Positions 1-8,144 of a stretch of 64,000 bases of DNA are shown here, piece by piece. The DNA comes from Catellatospora citrea (lineage in GTDB: Bacteria; Actinomycetota; Actinomycetes; Mycobacteriales; Micromonosporaceae). The notes beneath the pieces were generated by a model that was not told the origin of the DNA, did no database searches, and saw only the letters and a program-made list of their open reading frames with translations. Position numbers and translations under genes: made by a program. The DNA is taken from assembly GCF_003610235.1 (NCBI RefSeq), contig NZ_RAPR01000001.1:3782001-3846000 (forward strand), given 5' to 3'. Each line of letters starts with the position of its first letter. Position 1 is the first letter of the stretch.

Positions 1-169
1 CCCAGCCGTGAACCCAGTCGCTGATGATTTCCGGCAGGTCGCCACGCCCGGCGGCAACTGTCTTGTCTACCTGCTGCACCCTTCGACCCCCACGTCTCCG
101 CCTCCATGATCCGCCTTGTTGCAACTTTATGGCAATAAGAATTCCCGCCGCAGCGAACAGCACCAGCAT
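1..169 (-). CDS. possible membrane-anchored protein, cut by window edge
   Basis: An open frame on the minus strand starts at an ATG whose first base is 169 and stays open to the window edge, giving at least 56 residues. The first 14 residues are hydrophobic (MLVLFAAAGILIAIKL), as in a signal anchor, and an Arg-rich stretch follows. The C-terminal visible part (DLPEIISDWVHGW) has ordinary protein character. No ribosome binding site is obvious, and base composition here is less GC-rich than in neighbouring genes. I do not recognise a family. It lies downstream of cobC on the same strand, 45 bases from its stop. It may instead be non-coding. Confidence 0.3.
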   Translation of the reverse strand, partial: MLVLFAAAGILIAIKLQQGGSWRRRRGGRRVQQVDKTVAAGRGDLPEIISDWVHGW

Positions 170-213
170 TGGCTGGTGTCACAGTAGGGCCGCCGTGTCG
201 GAGCCCTGGACGG

Positions 214-1251
214 TCAGGAAATCACCGCAGTCAACGCCGAGACGAAGGCGTCGGTGGTGCGTTCGTCTCGCACGGCCACGCGCAGCCAGTCCGGGCCGAG
301 GCCGGGGAAGGTGTCGGCGCGGCGCACGGCGTAGCCCGCGTCGCGCAGGCGGCCGCGTACGCCCAGACCGTCGGCGACCTTGAGGAGCACGAACGAGCTG
401 GCCGGCGTGCCCGCGATGCCCACCTCGGGCAGCTGCCGCAGGGCCGCGAGCAGGTGCTCGCGGCGCGCGGTCAGCTCGTGGGCGATCAGCTCCTCGGCCG
501 CGACGGCCGCGGGTGTGGCGCAGGCTGCCGCGGCCGCGAGCGCGGGCGTCGACACGGGCCACAGCGGCTGTACGGCGGCCAGCCGGCGCACCAGGTCCGG
601 CGCGCCCAGCAGGTAGCCGACGCGCAGCCCGGCCAGCGCCCAGGTCTTGGTGAGACTGCGCACGACCACGAGGCCGGGCAGGTCGCGCCGCGCGGCGAGC
701 GAGTGCGGTTCGCCGGGGACGGTGTCGGCGAACGCCTCGTCGACCACCAGCACCCGACCCGGCCGGGCCAGGCTCGCGACCGCTTGCGCGGGGTGGGCGA
801 CCGAGGTCGGGTTGGTCGGGTTGCCGAGCAGCACCAGGTCGGCGTCGTCCGGCACGGCAGCCGGGTCCAGCGTGAACGGCTCGGGCAGCAGCACCCGGCC
901 CACCCGGTGCCCGGCGGCCAGCAGCGCCGCCTCCGGCTCGGTGAACTGCGGGTGCACGACCACGGGCCGCCGCGCGTCGCGCAGGCCCTGGGCCAGCAGC
1001 GTGAACGCCTGGGCCGCACCGGCGGTGAGCAGCACCTCGTCCGGGTCCCGGCCGTGCCGGGCGGCGATCGCGGCGCGGGCCGCGGTGCCGTCGGGATAGG
1101 CGTCCAGGCGGCTCAGTGACGCCAGGATCGGCTCGGCGAGCCAGTCCGGCAGCGGGGCCTGCCGCACGTTCACCGCGAGGTCGACCAGACCGGCCCCGAC
1201 CTCCACGTCACCGTGATGCCCGAGGTCGTAGCCGTCCCCCACGCCGCTCAC
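214..1251 (-). CDS. cobC: CobC-like PLP aminotransferase/decarboxylase of cobalamin synthesis
   Basis: This 345-residue class I/II PLP enzyme resembles histidinol-phosphate aminotransferase and threonine-phosphate decarboxylase (CobC/CobD), which makes the aminopropanol-phosphate arm of cobalamin. GNPTNPTS (residues 143-150), DEAF (171-174) and the PLP lysine K202 in SLTKTW, followed by AGLRVGYLLG, are the family signatures. The GTG start at 1251 overlaps the TGA of cobD (GTGA), so the two are probably translationally coupled. Pairing with an adenosylcobinamide-phosphate synthase supports the cobalamin role over histidine synthesis. Decarboxylase against transaminase activity cannot be settled from sequence alone. 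Confidence 0.85.
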   Translation of the reverse strand: MSGVGDGYDLGHHGDVEVGAGLVDLAVNVRQAPLPDWLAEPILASLSRLDAYPDGTAARAAIAARHGRDPDEVLLTAGAAQAFTLLAQGLRDARRPVVVHPQFTEPEAALLAAGHRVGRVLLPEPFTLDPAAVPDDADLVLLGNPTNPTSVAHPAQAVASLARPGRVLVVDEAFADTVPGEPHSLAARRDLPGLVVVRSLTKTWALAGLRVGYLLGAPDLVRRLAAVQPLWPVSTPALAAAAACATPAAVAAEELIAHELTARREHLLAALRQLPEVGIAGTPASSFVLLKVADGLGVRGRLRDAGYAVRRADTFPGLGPDWLRVAVRDERTTDAFVSALTAVIS

Positions 1252-2258
1252 CCGCGCTGCCCGTTAACAAGGGCACCTTCCTCTACGGAATCCGTTAAGA
1301 AGGTGCCCTTCCTTCGCCCTAGGCGGGCGAGGACGGTGAGGGTGGCGGTGAGCAGGCCGACGGCGGCGGAGAGGGTGGCGGCGCGGCGGATGTCGGGGGT
1401 GCGGGGGCCGGGGCCGTCGCCGAGGGTGGGGCGGGTCTCGGCGCGGCCGAAGTAGACGTTGGTGCCGCCGAGGCGTACGCCGAGGGCGCCGGCGAAGGCC
1501 GACTCGCACTGGCCGGAGTTGGGGCTGGGATGGGCGTCGCCGTCCCGGCGCCAGATCTGCGCGGTGCGGGCGGGCGAGCCGGACACCAGCGGCGCGGAGA
1601 CCGTCGCCAGGGCAGCGGTGAGGCGGGACGGGAGCAGGTTGGCGGCGTCGTCGAGGCGGGCCGAGGCCGTGCCGAACCGGGCGTAGCGCGGCGAGCGGTG
1701 CCCGACCATCGCGTCGAGGGTGTTCACGGCGCGGTAGCCGACGATGCCGGGCAGCCCGGCCAGCGCGCCCCAGACCAGCGGCGCGACCTCGGCGTCGGCG
1801 GAGTTCTCCGCGATCGACTCGACCGTCGCGCGGGCCAGGCCGGGCTCGTCCAGTGCGGACGGGTCGCGGCCGCACAGGTGCGACAGCCGGGCGCGGGCCG
1901 CGGCCAGGTCGCCGCGTTCCAGCGCCCCGGCCATCAGGCCGCCCTCGCGGCGCAGGCTGCGCCCGCCGAGCGCGGCCCAGGTCCCGGCCGCCACCAGCAC
2001 GGTCCGCAGCACCGGCCGCCCCCGCGTGGCCCGCTGCGCCAGCACCGCGGCCGCCACCGGCACCCCGACGGCCAGCGCGGTGAACGCGGCCCCGGCCCGG
2101 CGCGAGTCGGCGTACGTGTACCGCTCCACGATCTTCGCGAAGTTGCCGAACCCGGCGACCGGGTGCAGCCGCCGCGGATCGCCGAACGCCGCGTCGAGCG
2201 CCACTCCTGCCAGCATGCCCAGCGCATCGGCCCGGCGGGCCGCCCGCCGGGCCGTCAC
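1248..2258 (-). CDS. cobD: adenosylcobinamide-phosphate synthase CobD/CbiB with repeat-encoded tail
   Basis: This 336-residue integral membrane enzyme of the CobD/CbiB family joins aminopropanol phosphate to adenosylcobyric acid. Family landmarks are the N-terminal DAAFGDPRRLHPVAGFG, the central ESIAENSADAEVAPLVWGAL and YRAVNTLDAMVGHRSPRY, and the late SPNSGQCESAFAGALGVRLGG and YFGR. The GTG start at 2258 overlaps the stop of the YbjN gene by 4 bases, and its own stop overlaps cobC. The last 20 or so residues (KGTFLTDSVEEGALVNG and flank) are encoded by an interspersed palindrome at 1264-1315. This tail is therefore not ancestral, and it contains the rare leucine codon TTA. Confidence 0.92.
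   Translation of the reverse strand: MTARRAARRADALGMLAGVALDAAFGDPRRLHPVAGFGNFAKIVERYTYADSRRAGAAFTALAVGVPVAAAVLAQRATRGRPVLRTVLVAAGTWAALGGRSLRREGGLMAGALERGDLAAARARLSHLCGRDPSALDEPGLARATVESIAENSADAEVAPLVWGALAGLPGIVGYRAVNTLDAMVGHRSPRYARFGTASARLDDAANLLPSRLTAALATVSAPLVSGSPARTAQIWRRDGDAHPSPNSGQCESAFAGALGVRLGGTNVYFGRAETRPTLGDGPGPRTPDIRRAATLSAAVGLLTATLTVLARLGRRKGTFLTDSVEEGALVNGQRG
1264..1315. repeat. interspersed palindrome, AAGGGCACCTTC family, inside cobD 3' end
   Basis: Arms AAGGGCACCTTC (1269-1280) and GAAGGTGCCCTT (1299-1310) form a 12-bp inverted repeat with an 18-base loop. The same arms recur at 32187-32228, the right arm alone at about 51100-51120, and a GC variant at 63311-63357. Here the element lies within the coding frame of cobD rather than between genes. 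Confidence 0.85.
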
Positions 2259-2806
2259 CGGCCGGGTTCCGGGAGCACGTCGGTGCCGGTGTCGAGAATG
2301 GCCTCGTCATCGGGTGTCGGCGGCTCGTCCATGAGGTGGCGGAAGGCGCGCAGGTTGTCGGTGGGCTCGCCGCGGCTGATCCGCCAGCGCCACTCCCGCC
2401 TGATCGCGGTGCTGAAGCCCAGCTCCAGCAGGGTGTCGAAGGACTCGTCGGCGGCGGCCAGCACCGCGCCGAGCAGCCGGTCCAGCTCCTGCGGCGAGAC
2501 CGCGGCCAGCGGCAGGCGGCCGGTCAGGTAGACGTCGCCGACCGCGTCGACGGTGAACGCGACCCCGTACAGCTTCGCGTTGCGGCGCAGCAGCCAGGCC
2601 CAGACGGCCTCGCGGTTCTCGTCGGGCTGGCGCACCACGAACGCCTCGATGCGCAGCGCGTGCTCGCCGACGATCAGGTTCACGTTCGTCTTGAGCTTGT
2701 GCGTGCCGGGCAGGGTCACCACGTACGAGTGGGGGCCGGTGCGGTCCAGGGGCAACTCGGCACAGGCCTGCTCGATGAGGGCGCAGGCCTGCTCGACCGT
2801 GGTCAT
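2255..2806 (-). CDS. YbjN-domain protein next to mshA
   Basis: The gene encodes a 183-residue soluble protein with the YbjN-like fold seen in type III chaperone-like proteins: VEQACALIEQAC at the N-terminus, a central sheet around YVVTLPG, LKTNVNLIVGEHALRIEAFV and NAKLYGVAFTVDAVGDVYLTGRLPL, and a C-terminal acidic tail. The ATG at 2806 has AGGAG four bases upstream and begins 15 bases after the mshA stop, so it is co-transcribed with mshA. The M. tuberculosis neighbour of mshA (Rv0487) is of the same family, so the pairing is old. The function is not established; an accessory or chaperone role is a guess. Confidence 0.85.
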   Translation of the reverse strand: MTTVEQACALIEQACAELPLDRTGPHSYVVTLPGTHKLKTNVNLIVGEHALRIEAFVVRQPDENREAVWAWLLRRNAKLYGVAFTVDAVGDVYLTGRLPLAAVSPQELDRLLGAVLAAADESFDTLLELGFSTAIRREWRWRISRGEPTDNLRAFRHLMDEPPTPDDEAILDTGTDVLPEPGR

Positions 2807-2821
2807 GAGGCTCCTAGCGGG

Positions 2822-4111
2822 TCACCACCGGGCGCAGCCGGCGAGTTCGAGCTGCCGGCGGGACCGGTGCTCGGTCATCGCCTCACGATAGACGTCGAGC
2901 AGGCGCGTGGTCGTGTGGTCCCAGGAGAAGTCGTACGCGTGCTTGACCGCGCCCGCGGCCAGCTCCTCGCGGCGGCCGGGCTCGGCGAGCAGCCGGTCCA
3001 GCACCCGCGCCCAGTCGGCCGCGCCGTGCCCGTCGACCAGCACCCCGCTCACCTCGTCGCGCACCGCGGTGACCAGTCCGCCGACGGCGGCCGCCACCAC
3101 GGGCGTGCCGCAGGCCTGCGCCTCCAGCGCGACCAGGCCGAACGACTCGTTGTGCGACGGCACGGCGACCAGGTCGGCCGCCCGGTACACGTCGGCGAGC
3201 CGGTCCCCGGCCTGCGGCGGCAGGAAGCGCACCCGGTCGCGTACGCCCAGCGACTCGGCCAGGTCGATCAGCGAGGTCGGCCGGTCCAGGCCGGAACCGC
3301 TGGGGCCGCCGACGATCAGCGCGATCGCGTCGGGGTCGCGCAGTTCGGCCAGGGCCCGGATGAGCACGTCGGGAGCCTTCAGTGGCTGGATGCGGCCGAC
3401 GAAAGCCATGATCTTCGCGTGTTGCGGCAGGCCGAGGCGGGCGCGGGCCGCGGCACGGTCGCCGGGGCGGAAGCGCTCCAGGTCGACGCCGGGGGCGACG
3501 ACGGCGACCCGCTCCAGCGGCGCGCGGTAGAGGTCGATCAGCTCGCGGGCCTCGGTCGGGGTGTTCGCGACGAGCCGGTCGGACTGCTCGACGACCTGCT
3601 CCTCGCCGACCACGCGGCCCATCGGCTCGGCCCGGTCGCCTTCGGCCAGCTGCAGGTTCTTGACCTTGGCGAGGGTGTGCGCGGTGTGCACCAGCGGCAC
3701 GCCCCAGCGGTCCTTGGCCAGCCAGCCGACCTGGCCCGACAGCCAGTAGTGGGAGGCCAGCAGGTCGTAGTGGCCGGGCGGGCGGGCCGCCTCGATGCCG
3801 AGCACGCCGTGCGTGAACGCGCACAGCTGCGCGGGCAGGTCCTCCTTGGCCAGGCCCTCGTACGGGCCGGCGCTGATGTGCCGGACGGTCACCCCGGGGG
3901 CGAGTTCCGCGCGTGGGGGCAGGTCGCCGCCGGTGGTCCGGGTGAAGATCTCGATCTCGATCCCGGCCTTGGCCAGGCGTTTGGACACCTCGACGATGTA
4001 CACGTTCATGCCGCCCGCGTCCCCGGTGCCCGGTTGGTGCAGCGGGGAGGTGTGCACGGAGAGCGTGGCGATCCGCCTGGGCAGCCCCTGGGGGAGGGAA
4101 CGAGAGTTCAC
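2822..4111 (-). CDS. mshA: D-inositol-3-phosphate glycosyltransferase MshA
   Basis: MshA transfers N-acetylglucosamine from UDP-GlcNAc to 1L-myo-inositol 3-phosphate, the first step of mycothiol synthesis in the cytoplasm. The 429-residue GT-B protein has the N-terminal [19 protein letters not shown] segment, [13 protein letters not shown], the middle linker [13 protein letters not shown], and the EX7E motif of GT4 enzymes in [20 protein letters not shown]. The GTG at 4111 starts it. It is transcribed divergently from the SDR gene over about 100 bases and leads the YbjN-cobD-cobC series. MshD, the last enzyme of the pathway, is at 26689-27630. Confidence 0.95.
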   Translation of the reverse strand: MNSRSLPQGLPRRIATLSVHTSPLHQPGTGDAGGMNVYIVEVSKRLAKAGIEIEIFTRTTGGDLPPRAELAPGVTVRHISAGPYEGLAKEDLPAQLCAFTHGVLGIEAARPPGHYDLLASHYWLSGQVGWLAKDRWGVPLVHTAHTLAKVKNLQLAEGDRAEPMGRVVGEEQVVEQSDRLVANTPTEARELIDLYRAPLERVAVVAPGVDLERFRPGDRAAARARLGLPQHAKIMAFVGRIQPLKAPDVLIRALAELRDPDAIALIVGGPSGSGLDRPTSLIDLAESLGVRDRVRFLPPQAGDRLADVYRAADLVAVPSHNESFGLVALEAQACGTPVVAAAVGGLVTAVRDEVSGVLVDGHGAADWARVLDRLLAEPGRREELAAGAVKHAYDFSWDHTTTRLLDVYREAMTEHRSRRQLELAGCARW

Positions 4112-4212
4112 AGGTCGATCAACATCAGCCGGGCCCGGTGTCTTCCCGATCGGGGGCGTGATGAGCGTCGCAGCCCGGATGATGGGACGTCACGGCGCTT
4201 AGGATGCTGCTC

Positions 4213-4959
4213 ATGTCGTACCAGAAGATCGCCGTCGTCTCCGGGGCGTCCAGCGGCATCGGCGCCGCCACCGCCCGACACCTCGCGGCCGCGGGCTACC
4301 ACGTGCACGCGCTCGCCCGCCGCACCGAGCGGGTCGAGGCGCTCGCCAAGGAGATCAACGGCACCGCCGTGACCTGCGACGTCACCGACGACTATGCAGT
4401 GTCCTCGTACGCGGCGACGCTGGACCGGGTGGATCTGCTGGTGAACAACGCGGGCGGCGCGGTCGGCGCGGACCCGGTCGCCACCGCGAGCGTCGCCGAC
4501 TGGCAGGCGATGTACGACGTGAACGTGCTGGGCACCCTGCGCCTGACCAAGGGCCTGCTGCCCGCCCTGATCGCCTCCGGCGCGGGCACCGTGGTCACCA
4601 TCAGCTCCACCGCCGGGCTCATCGTGTACGAGGGCGGCGGCGGCTACGCGGCGGCCAAGCACGCCCAGACCGCCCTGGTCGAGACCCTGCGCCTGGAGCT
4701 GTGCGGCGAGCCGGTCCGCGTCGTCGAGATCGACCCCGGCATGGTCAAGACCGACGAGTTCGCCCTCAACCGCTTCGCCGGCGACGCCGCCCGCGCCGCC
4801 TCCGTCTACGCGGGTGTCGCCGAGCCCCTCACCGCCGACGACATCGCCTCCTGCGTCACCTGGTGCGCCACCCTCCCCCACCACGTCAACATCGACCGCC
4901 TGGTGGTCCGCCCCCTGGCCCAAGCCGCCCAACACAAGGTCCACCGCGTCGGCGTGTGA
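4213..4959 (+). CDS. short-chain dehydrogenase/reductase
   Basis: This 248-residue classical SDR has the Rossmann NAD(P) motif SGASSGIG near residue 11, NNAGG, the catalytic Ser in TISSTAG and YAAAK. ATG 4213 is preferred over ATG 4204 because AGGA (4201-4204) sits 8 bases before it. Rv0484c, an SDR beside mshA in M. tuberculosis, is a likely counterpart. The substrate is unknown. It shares a short divergent promoter region with mshA. A palindromic repeat follows its stop. Confidence 0.88.
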   Translation: MSYQKIAVVSGASSGIGAATARHLAAAGYHVHALARRTERVEALAKEINGTAVTCDVTDDYAVSSYAATLDRVDLLVNNAGGAVGADPVATASVADWQAMYDVNVLGTLRLTKGLLPALIASGAGTVVTISSTAGLIVYEGGGGYAAAKHAQTALVETLRLELCGEPVRVVEIDPGMVKTDEFALNRFAGDAARAASVYAGVAEPLTADDIASCVTWCATLPHHVNIDRLVVRPLAQAAQHKVHRVGV

Positions 4960-4968
4960 GCCCTTTCC

Positions 4969-5034
4969 GCGTTGATCATGAACTTATGGCACGGTTCGAC
5001 GGCGTGTCGCCGCCATAACTTCATGATCAACGCG
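4969..5034 (+). repeat. 60-bp interspersed palindrome, GATCATGAACTTATGGC family, copy 1
   Basis: This element has arms GTTGATCATGAACTT and AACTTCATGATCAAC around a conserved core with GGCACGG and GGCGTGTC. Other copies lie at 14290-14350, 14569-14628, 38248-38309 and 49226-49290. It sits between two co-directional genes. Confidence 0.88.
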
Positions 5035-5048
5035 AGGGGAGGGGGCCG

Positions 5049-5822
5049 GTGAAGCCGCAGGGGGAGATCACTCGGGGGACGACCAATCCGAACCGGCTGC
5101 GGCGGGTGGATCGGTGGATCGCGTGGTGGTGTGGGCGGGCGTTGGGGGAGGCGGCGGATCCGCTGGTGGTGGACCTGGGTTATGGGGCCACGCCGATCAC
5201 GGCGGTGGAGCTGCGGGGGCGGCTGGCGCGGGTGCGGCCCGACGTCAGGGTGACCGGGTTGGAGATCGATCCGGCGCGGGTCGCGGCGGCGCAGGCGGCC
5301 GCGGACCCGCCGGGCCTGACCTTCGCGCGGGGCGGGTTCGAGCTGGCCGGCCTACGGCCCGTCGTGGTCCGGGCCTTCAACGTGCTGCGGCAGTACGACG
5401 AGAGCGCCGTCCCCGCCGCCTGGACCACGATGACCGCCGGCCTGGCCCCGGGCGGCTGGCTGGTCGAGGGCACCTGTGACGAGCTGGGCCGCCTGGCCGC
5501 CTGGGCGGCGCTGCCCGCCGGCGCGTCCACCCCGGCCACGCTGACGCTGGCGGCGAAGCTGTCCGCACTGGAGTCCCCGGCGACGTTCGCCGAGCGGCTG
5601 CCCAAGGCGCTGATCCACCGCAACGTGCCGGGCGAGCCGGTGTACGACCTGCTGCGCACGCTTGACGAGGCCTGGCGGCACGCCGCCCCGCTGGCCGTCT
5701 TCGGCCCCCGCCAGCGCTGGCGGGACGCGGTCTCCCGGCTCAAGGCGGCCGGGTGGCCGGTCCTGGACCGCCCGTCCCGCTGGCGCCTCGGCGAGGTCAC
5801 CCTCTCCTGGCCGACACGCTGA
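5049..5822 (+). CDS. class I SAM-dependent methyltransferase-like protein
   Basis: This 257-residue protein has a Rossmann methyltransferase core: motif I is LVVDLGYGATPITAVEL, the acidic end of strand 2 is VTGLEIDPARV, and FNVLRQYDE and LAPGGWLVEGTCDELG correspond to motifs IV and V. The N-terminus (TRGTTNPNRLRRVDRWI) is basic. The GTG at 5049 follows a purine-rich GAGGGGAGGGGG tract. The substrate is unknown. Only the repeat at 4969-5034 separates it from the SDR gene, and a strong hairpin follows its stop. Confidence 0.8.
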   Translation: MKPQGEITRGTTNPNRLRRVDRWIAWWCGRALGEAADPLVVDLGYGATPITAVELRGRLARVRPDVRVTGLEIDPARVAAAQAAADPPGLTFARGGFELAGLRPVVVRAFNVLRQYDESAVPAAWTTMTAGLAPGGWLVEGTCDELGRLAAWAALPAGASTPATLTLAAKLSALESPATFAERLPKALIHRNVPGEPVYDLLRTLDEAWRHAAPLAVFGPRQRWRDAVSRLKAAGWPVLDRPSRWRLGEVTLSWPTR

Positions 5823-5830
5823 CCAGCAAG

Positions 5831-5878
5831 GATCTTGACGATTTCTGGTCGCCGTTGCGACAACAGGTCGTCAAGATC
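5831..5878. terminator. hairpin after methyltransferase gene
   Basis: A perfect 11-bp inverted repeat (GATCTTGACGA at 5831-5841, TCGTCAAGATC at 5868-5878) begins eight bases after the methyltransferase stop. The outer GATCTTGAC sequence also appears in the hairpin at 51031-51077. There is no long T tract, so it may be a factor-assisted terminator or an interspersed palindrome. Confidence 0.5.
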
Positions 5879-5949
5879 TGAACGAGAAGTCGGCGTCCAT
5901 GATCCGAGCAGGATGATCCCTTCCGGCCGAGCCGGTCGTTACGTCCGTT

Positions 5950-6108
5950 ATGAACATCATTGGGGAGTTTGTCGCTCTCTCGGAGCACAGCCGCCAGCAG
6001 CTCGCCGTGCAGACCAGCCCGCCGTTCCTGCTCGGCGTCGGCCTGCTGCTGCTCGGCGTCGTACTGCTGGTCGTCGCGTTCCTGCTGGCCCGCCGGTCCG
6101 CGGAGTGA
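5950..6108 (+). CDS. 52-residue single-pass membrane micro-ORF
   Basis: ATG 5950 to TGA 6106-6108 encodes 52 residues. The N-terminal 24 residues are polar, and a clear membrane segment follows (FLLGVGLLLLGVVLLVVAFL, about residues 26-45), ending in a basic RR. The stop overlaps the GTG of the next micro-ORF, which supports both being real. No good ribosome binding site is seen. I know of no family. Confidence 0.5.
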   Translation: MNIIGEFVALSEHSRQQLAVQTSPPFLLGVGLLLLGVVLLVVAFLLARRSAE

Positions 6109-6200
6109 ACCGCGGCGACCTGATCCGCCTCGCCGTGCTGTTCGTGGTCTGCGGCGGCCTCGGCTGGCTGGCCGGGGGCCGGCGCCGCCCGCACCACTGA
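6105..6200 (+). CDS. 31-residue membrane micro-ORF overlapping the previous one
   Basis: GTG 6105 overlaps the preceding TGA (GTGA) and the frame ends at TGA 6198-6200. The 31 residues comprise a short basic/acidic head (NRGDLI), a hydrophobic stretch (RLAVLFVVCGGLGWLAG) with one cysteine, and a basic end GRRRPHH. The coupling and hydrophobicity suggest a paired small membrane protein. Coding status is unproven. Confidence 0.4.
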   Translation: MNRGDLIRLAVLFVVCGGLGWLAGGRRRPHH

Positions 6201-6250
6201 CCGCGCCACCGGCCCGACCGTAGCCGCACCGGCCCGACCGCGACGCCGCC

Positions 6251-7306
6251 TCAGAGCTCGCAGCCGACCAGGACCGGCTCCGGGCGCAGGGTCACCCCGA
6301 GCCGCTCGTGCACCGTGTCGCGGATCTCCGTGGCGAGTTCCAGCAGCTCCCCGGTGGTGCCGCCGCCACGGTGCGTCAGCGCGAGGATGTGCTTGGACGA
6401 GATGCCGACCGCACCGCGCGTGTAGCCGCGCTTGAAGCCGGCCCGCTCGATCAGCCACGCCGCGCTCACCTTCATCACCCCGTCCGCGCCCGGCCAGGCC
6501 GGCGGCTCCGTGCCGTCCAGCCGCCGGCGCAGCTCGGTGTACGCCGCCGCGCTCAGCACCGGGTTGGTGAAGAACGAGCCGACCGAGTCGGTGTCCGGGT
6601 CGCCCGGGTCGAGCACCATGCCCTTGCTCCGGCGCAGCTCCAGCACGGACGCGCGGGCGTCGGCCGACGGCACCCGGTCGCCCTCCGCGACCCCGAGCAG
6701 GCGGGCCAGCTCGGCGTGTCCCACCGGGCCGGACAGCGGGTCCCGGCGCAGCCGGAACGTCACGTCGAGCACGACCCAGCGGTCGGTGTACTTGAACAGG
6801 CTGTTGCGGTACTCGAAGCGGCAGTCGGCGGGCCCGAAGACGTCGATCTCGCCCTCGGTGCGGTCGTACACCGTCACCGACTCGATCGTCTGCGACACGT
6901 CCTGGCCGTACGCGCCGACGTTCTGGATGGGCGTGGAGCCGGCCGCCCCCGGGATGCCGGACAGGCACTCGATGCCGGAAAGTCCGTCGGCGACGGTCTG
7001 GGCGACACAGTCATCCCACGGATGACCTGCGGCGACGCGTACGGACACCGTGTCGCCGTGCTCACCGACCACCTCGATCCCGCTGGACCGGATCAGCAGC
7101 ACGGTGCCGGGGAAGCCGACGTCGCCGATGACCACGTTGCTGCCCCCGCCGAGGACCAGCAGCGGCTCGTCGGCCCGGGCGGCCTCCTGTACGGCCGACA
7201 CGATGTCGTCCGCGGACTCGGCCGTGACCAGCCGTCCGGCAGGGCCTCCCAGCCCTAGGGTGGTCAGGTCGGCGAGTGCGTGGCGGGCGGGACTATTGTC
7301 AGACAC
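6251..7306 (-). CDS. murB: UDP-N-acetylmuramate dehydrogenase MurB
   Basis: MurB reduces UDP-GlcNAc-enolpyruvate to UDP-MurNAc with NADPH and FAD in cytoplasmic peptidoglycan precursor synthesis. The 351-residue protein has the FAD_binding_4 segment with LLVLGGGSNVVI and GLSGIECLSGIPGAAGSTPI, NVGAYGQ and FEYRNSLFK, then the MurB C-domain with the catalytic serine region SVGSFFTNPV, AAWLIERAGFKRGY, and a final glutamate in RPEPVLVG. The GTG at 7306 opens it. It diverges from the mycothiol-dependent isomerase-type gene over 67 bases. MurB also lies in the mshA neighbourhood in mycobacteria (Rv0482). Confidence 0.95.
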   Translation of the reverse strand: MSDNSPARHALADLTTLGLGGPAGRLVTAESADDIVSAVQEAARADEPLLVLGGGSNVVIGDVGFPGTVLLIRSSGIEVVGEHGDTVSVRVAAGHPWDDCVAQTVADGLSGIECLSGIPGAAGSTPIQNVGAYGQDVSQTIESVTVYDRTEGEIDVFGPADCRFEYRNSLFKYTDRWVVLDVTFRLRRDPLSGPVGHAELARLLGVAEGDRVPSADARASVLELRRSKGMVLDPGDPDTDSVGSFFTNPVLSAAAYTELRRRLDGTEPPAWPGADGVMKVSAAWLIERAGFKRGYTRGAVGISSKHILALTHRGGGTTGELLELATEIRDTVHERLGVTLRPEPVLVGCEL

Positions 7307-7373
7307 GTCACCACACTAGTGCCGCCACTGTTCCCGAATGACCAGGTGGGGAAGACGCGATGAGGACGAGGCC

Positions 7374-8132
7374 ATGAGAGCTCACGGCAGCAAGGAACTC
7401 TGGCTGGACTCGCTGCGCGCGGACGCGGCCGCGTTCCGCGCCGTCGCCGGCGAGGCCGAACTGACCGCGATCGTGCCCACGTGTCCGGACTGGACCGTGT
7501 TGAACCTGGTGCACCACCTGGGCGGGGTCTACCGCTGGGTGCGCAGCTTCGCCAGCCGCGGCATCACCAGCGCGCCCGATCCGGCATCGCGCCGGCACGA
7601 CTACCCGGGCGCGGACGAGACGCTGACCTGGTTCGACGAGGAGTGCAAGAGCCTGCTGGAGCTGCTCGACGCGCTCGACCCGCACATGCCCGCCTGGAAC
7701 TGGGCCCCGCAGGCGAAGACGGCCGACTTCTGGCACCGCCGGATGGCGCACGAGACCGCCGTGCACCGCTGGGACATGCAGATGTCGCAGGGCATGGCCG
7801 AGCCACTGGACGACCGCCTGGCCGTCGACGGCATCACCGAGGTGCTGGACAGCTGGCTGCCCGCGGGCCGCCGCAAGGGCCCCACCGACCGGTTCGGCGT
7901 CGTGCAGCTCACCGCGCCCGAGGAGGGCCAGGAGTGGTTCGTCCGGCTGCGCGGGGAGGGCATCGCGCTGCTCGACACCGACACCCTGCTCGACGCCGAC
8001 GGCCCGGACACCCGCGTGCACGCGGCCGGCCCGGCCAGCGACCTGATGCTCGCCCTGTGGGGCCGGATCGGTTTCGACACGCTCGAAGTGAGCGGCGACG
8101 AGTCGCTGCTGGCCTGCCTGCGTACCGGCTGA
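7374..8132 (+). CDS. maleylpyruvate isomerase family, mycothiol-dependent enzyme
   Basis: This 252-residue protein has the MDMPI_N DinB-like helical domain (TCPDWTVLNLVHHLGGVYRWV and later MAHETAVHRWDMQ, whose histidines would bind metal) followed by an MDMPI_C-like segment. Members of this family use mycothiol as cofactor, fitting the presence of mshA and mshD in this window. ATG 7374 is chosen because GAGGA lies 7 bases upstream; an in-frame ATG at 7338 has no such site. The reaction is unknown, and the name maleylpyruvate isomerase should not be taken literally. Confidence 0.85.
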   Translation: MRAHGSKELWLDSLRADAAAFRAVAGEAELTAIVPTCPDWTVLNLVHHLGGVYRWVRSFASRGITSAPDPASRRHDYPGADETLTWFDEECKSLLELLDALDPHMPAWNWAPQAKTADFWHRRMAHETAVHRWDMQMSQGMAEPLDDRLAVDGITEVLDSWLPAGRRKGPTDRFGVVQLTAPEEGQEWFVRLRGEGIALLDTDTLLDADGPDTRVHAAGPASDLMLALWGRIGFDTLEVSGDESLLACLRTG

Positions 8133-8144
8133 GCGGCGGCGTCG

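Noticed and set aside
2336..4372. 678-residue open frame on plus strand opposite mshA and the YbjN gene
   Set aside because: It is a frame shadow typical of high-GC DNA: composition is low-complexity (Gly, Arg, Gln, Val) and it lies over well-supported genes.
4969..5034. Simple Rho-independent terminator
   Set aside because: No T run follows, and five copies share a conserved asymmetric core, which terminators do not need.
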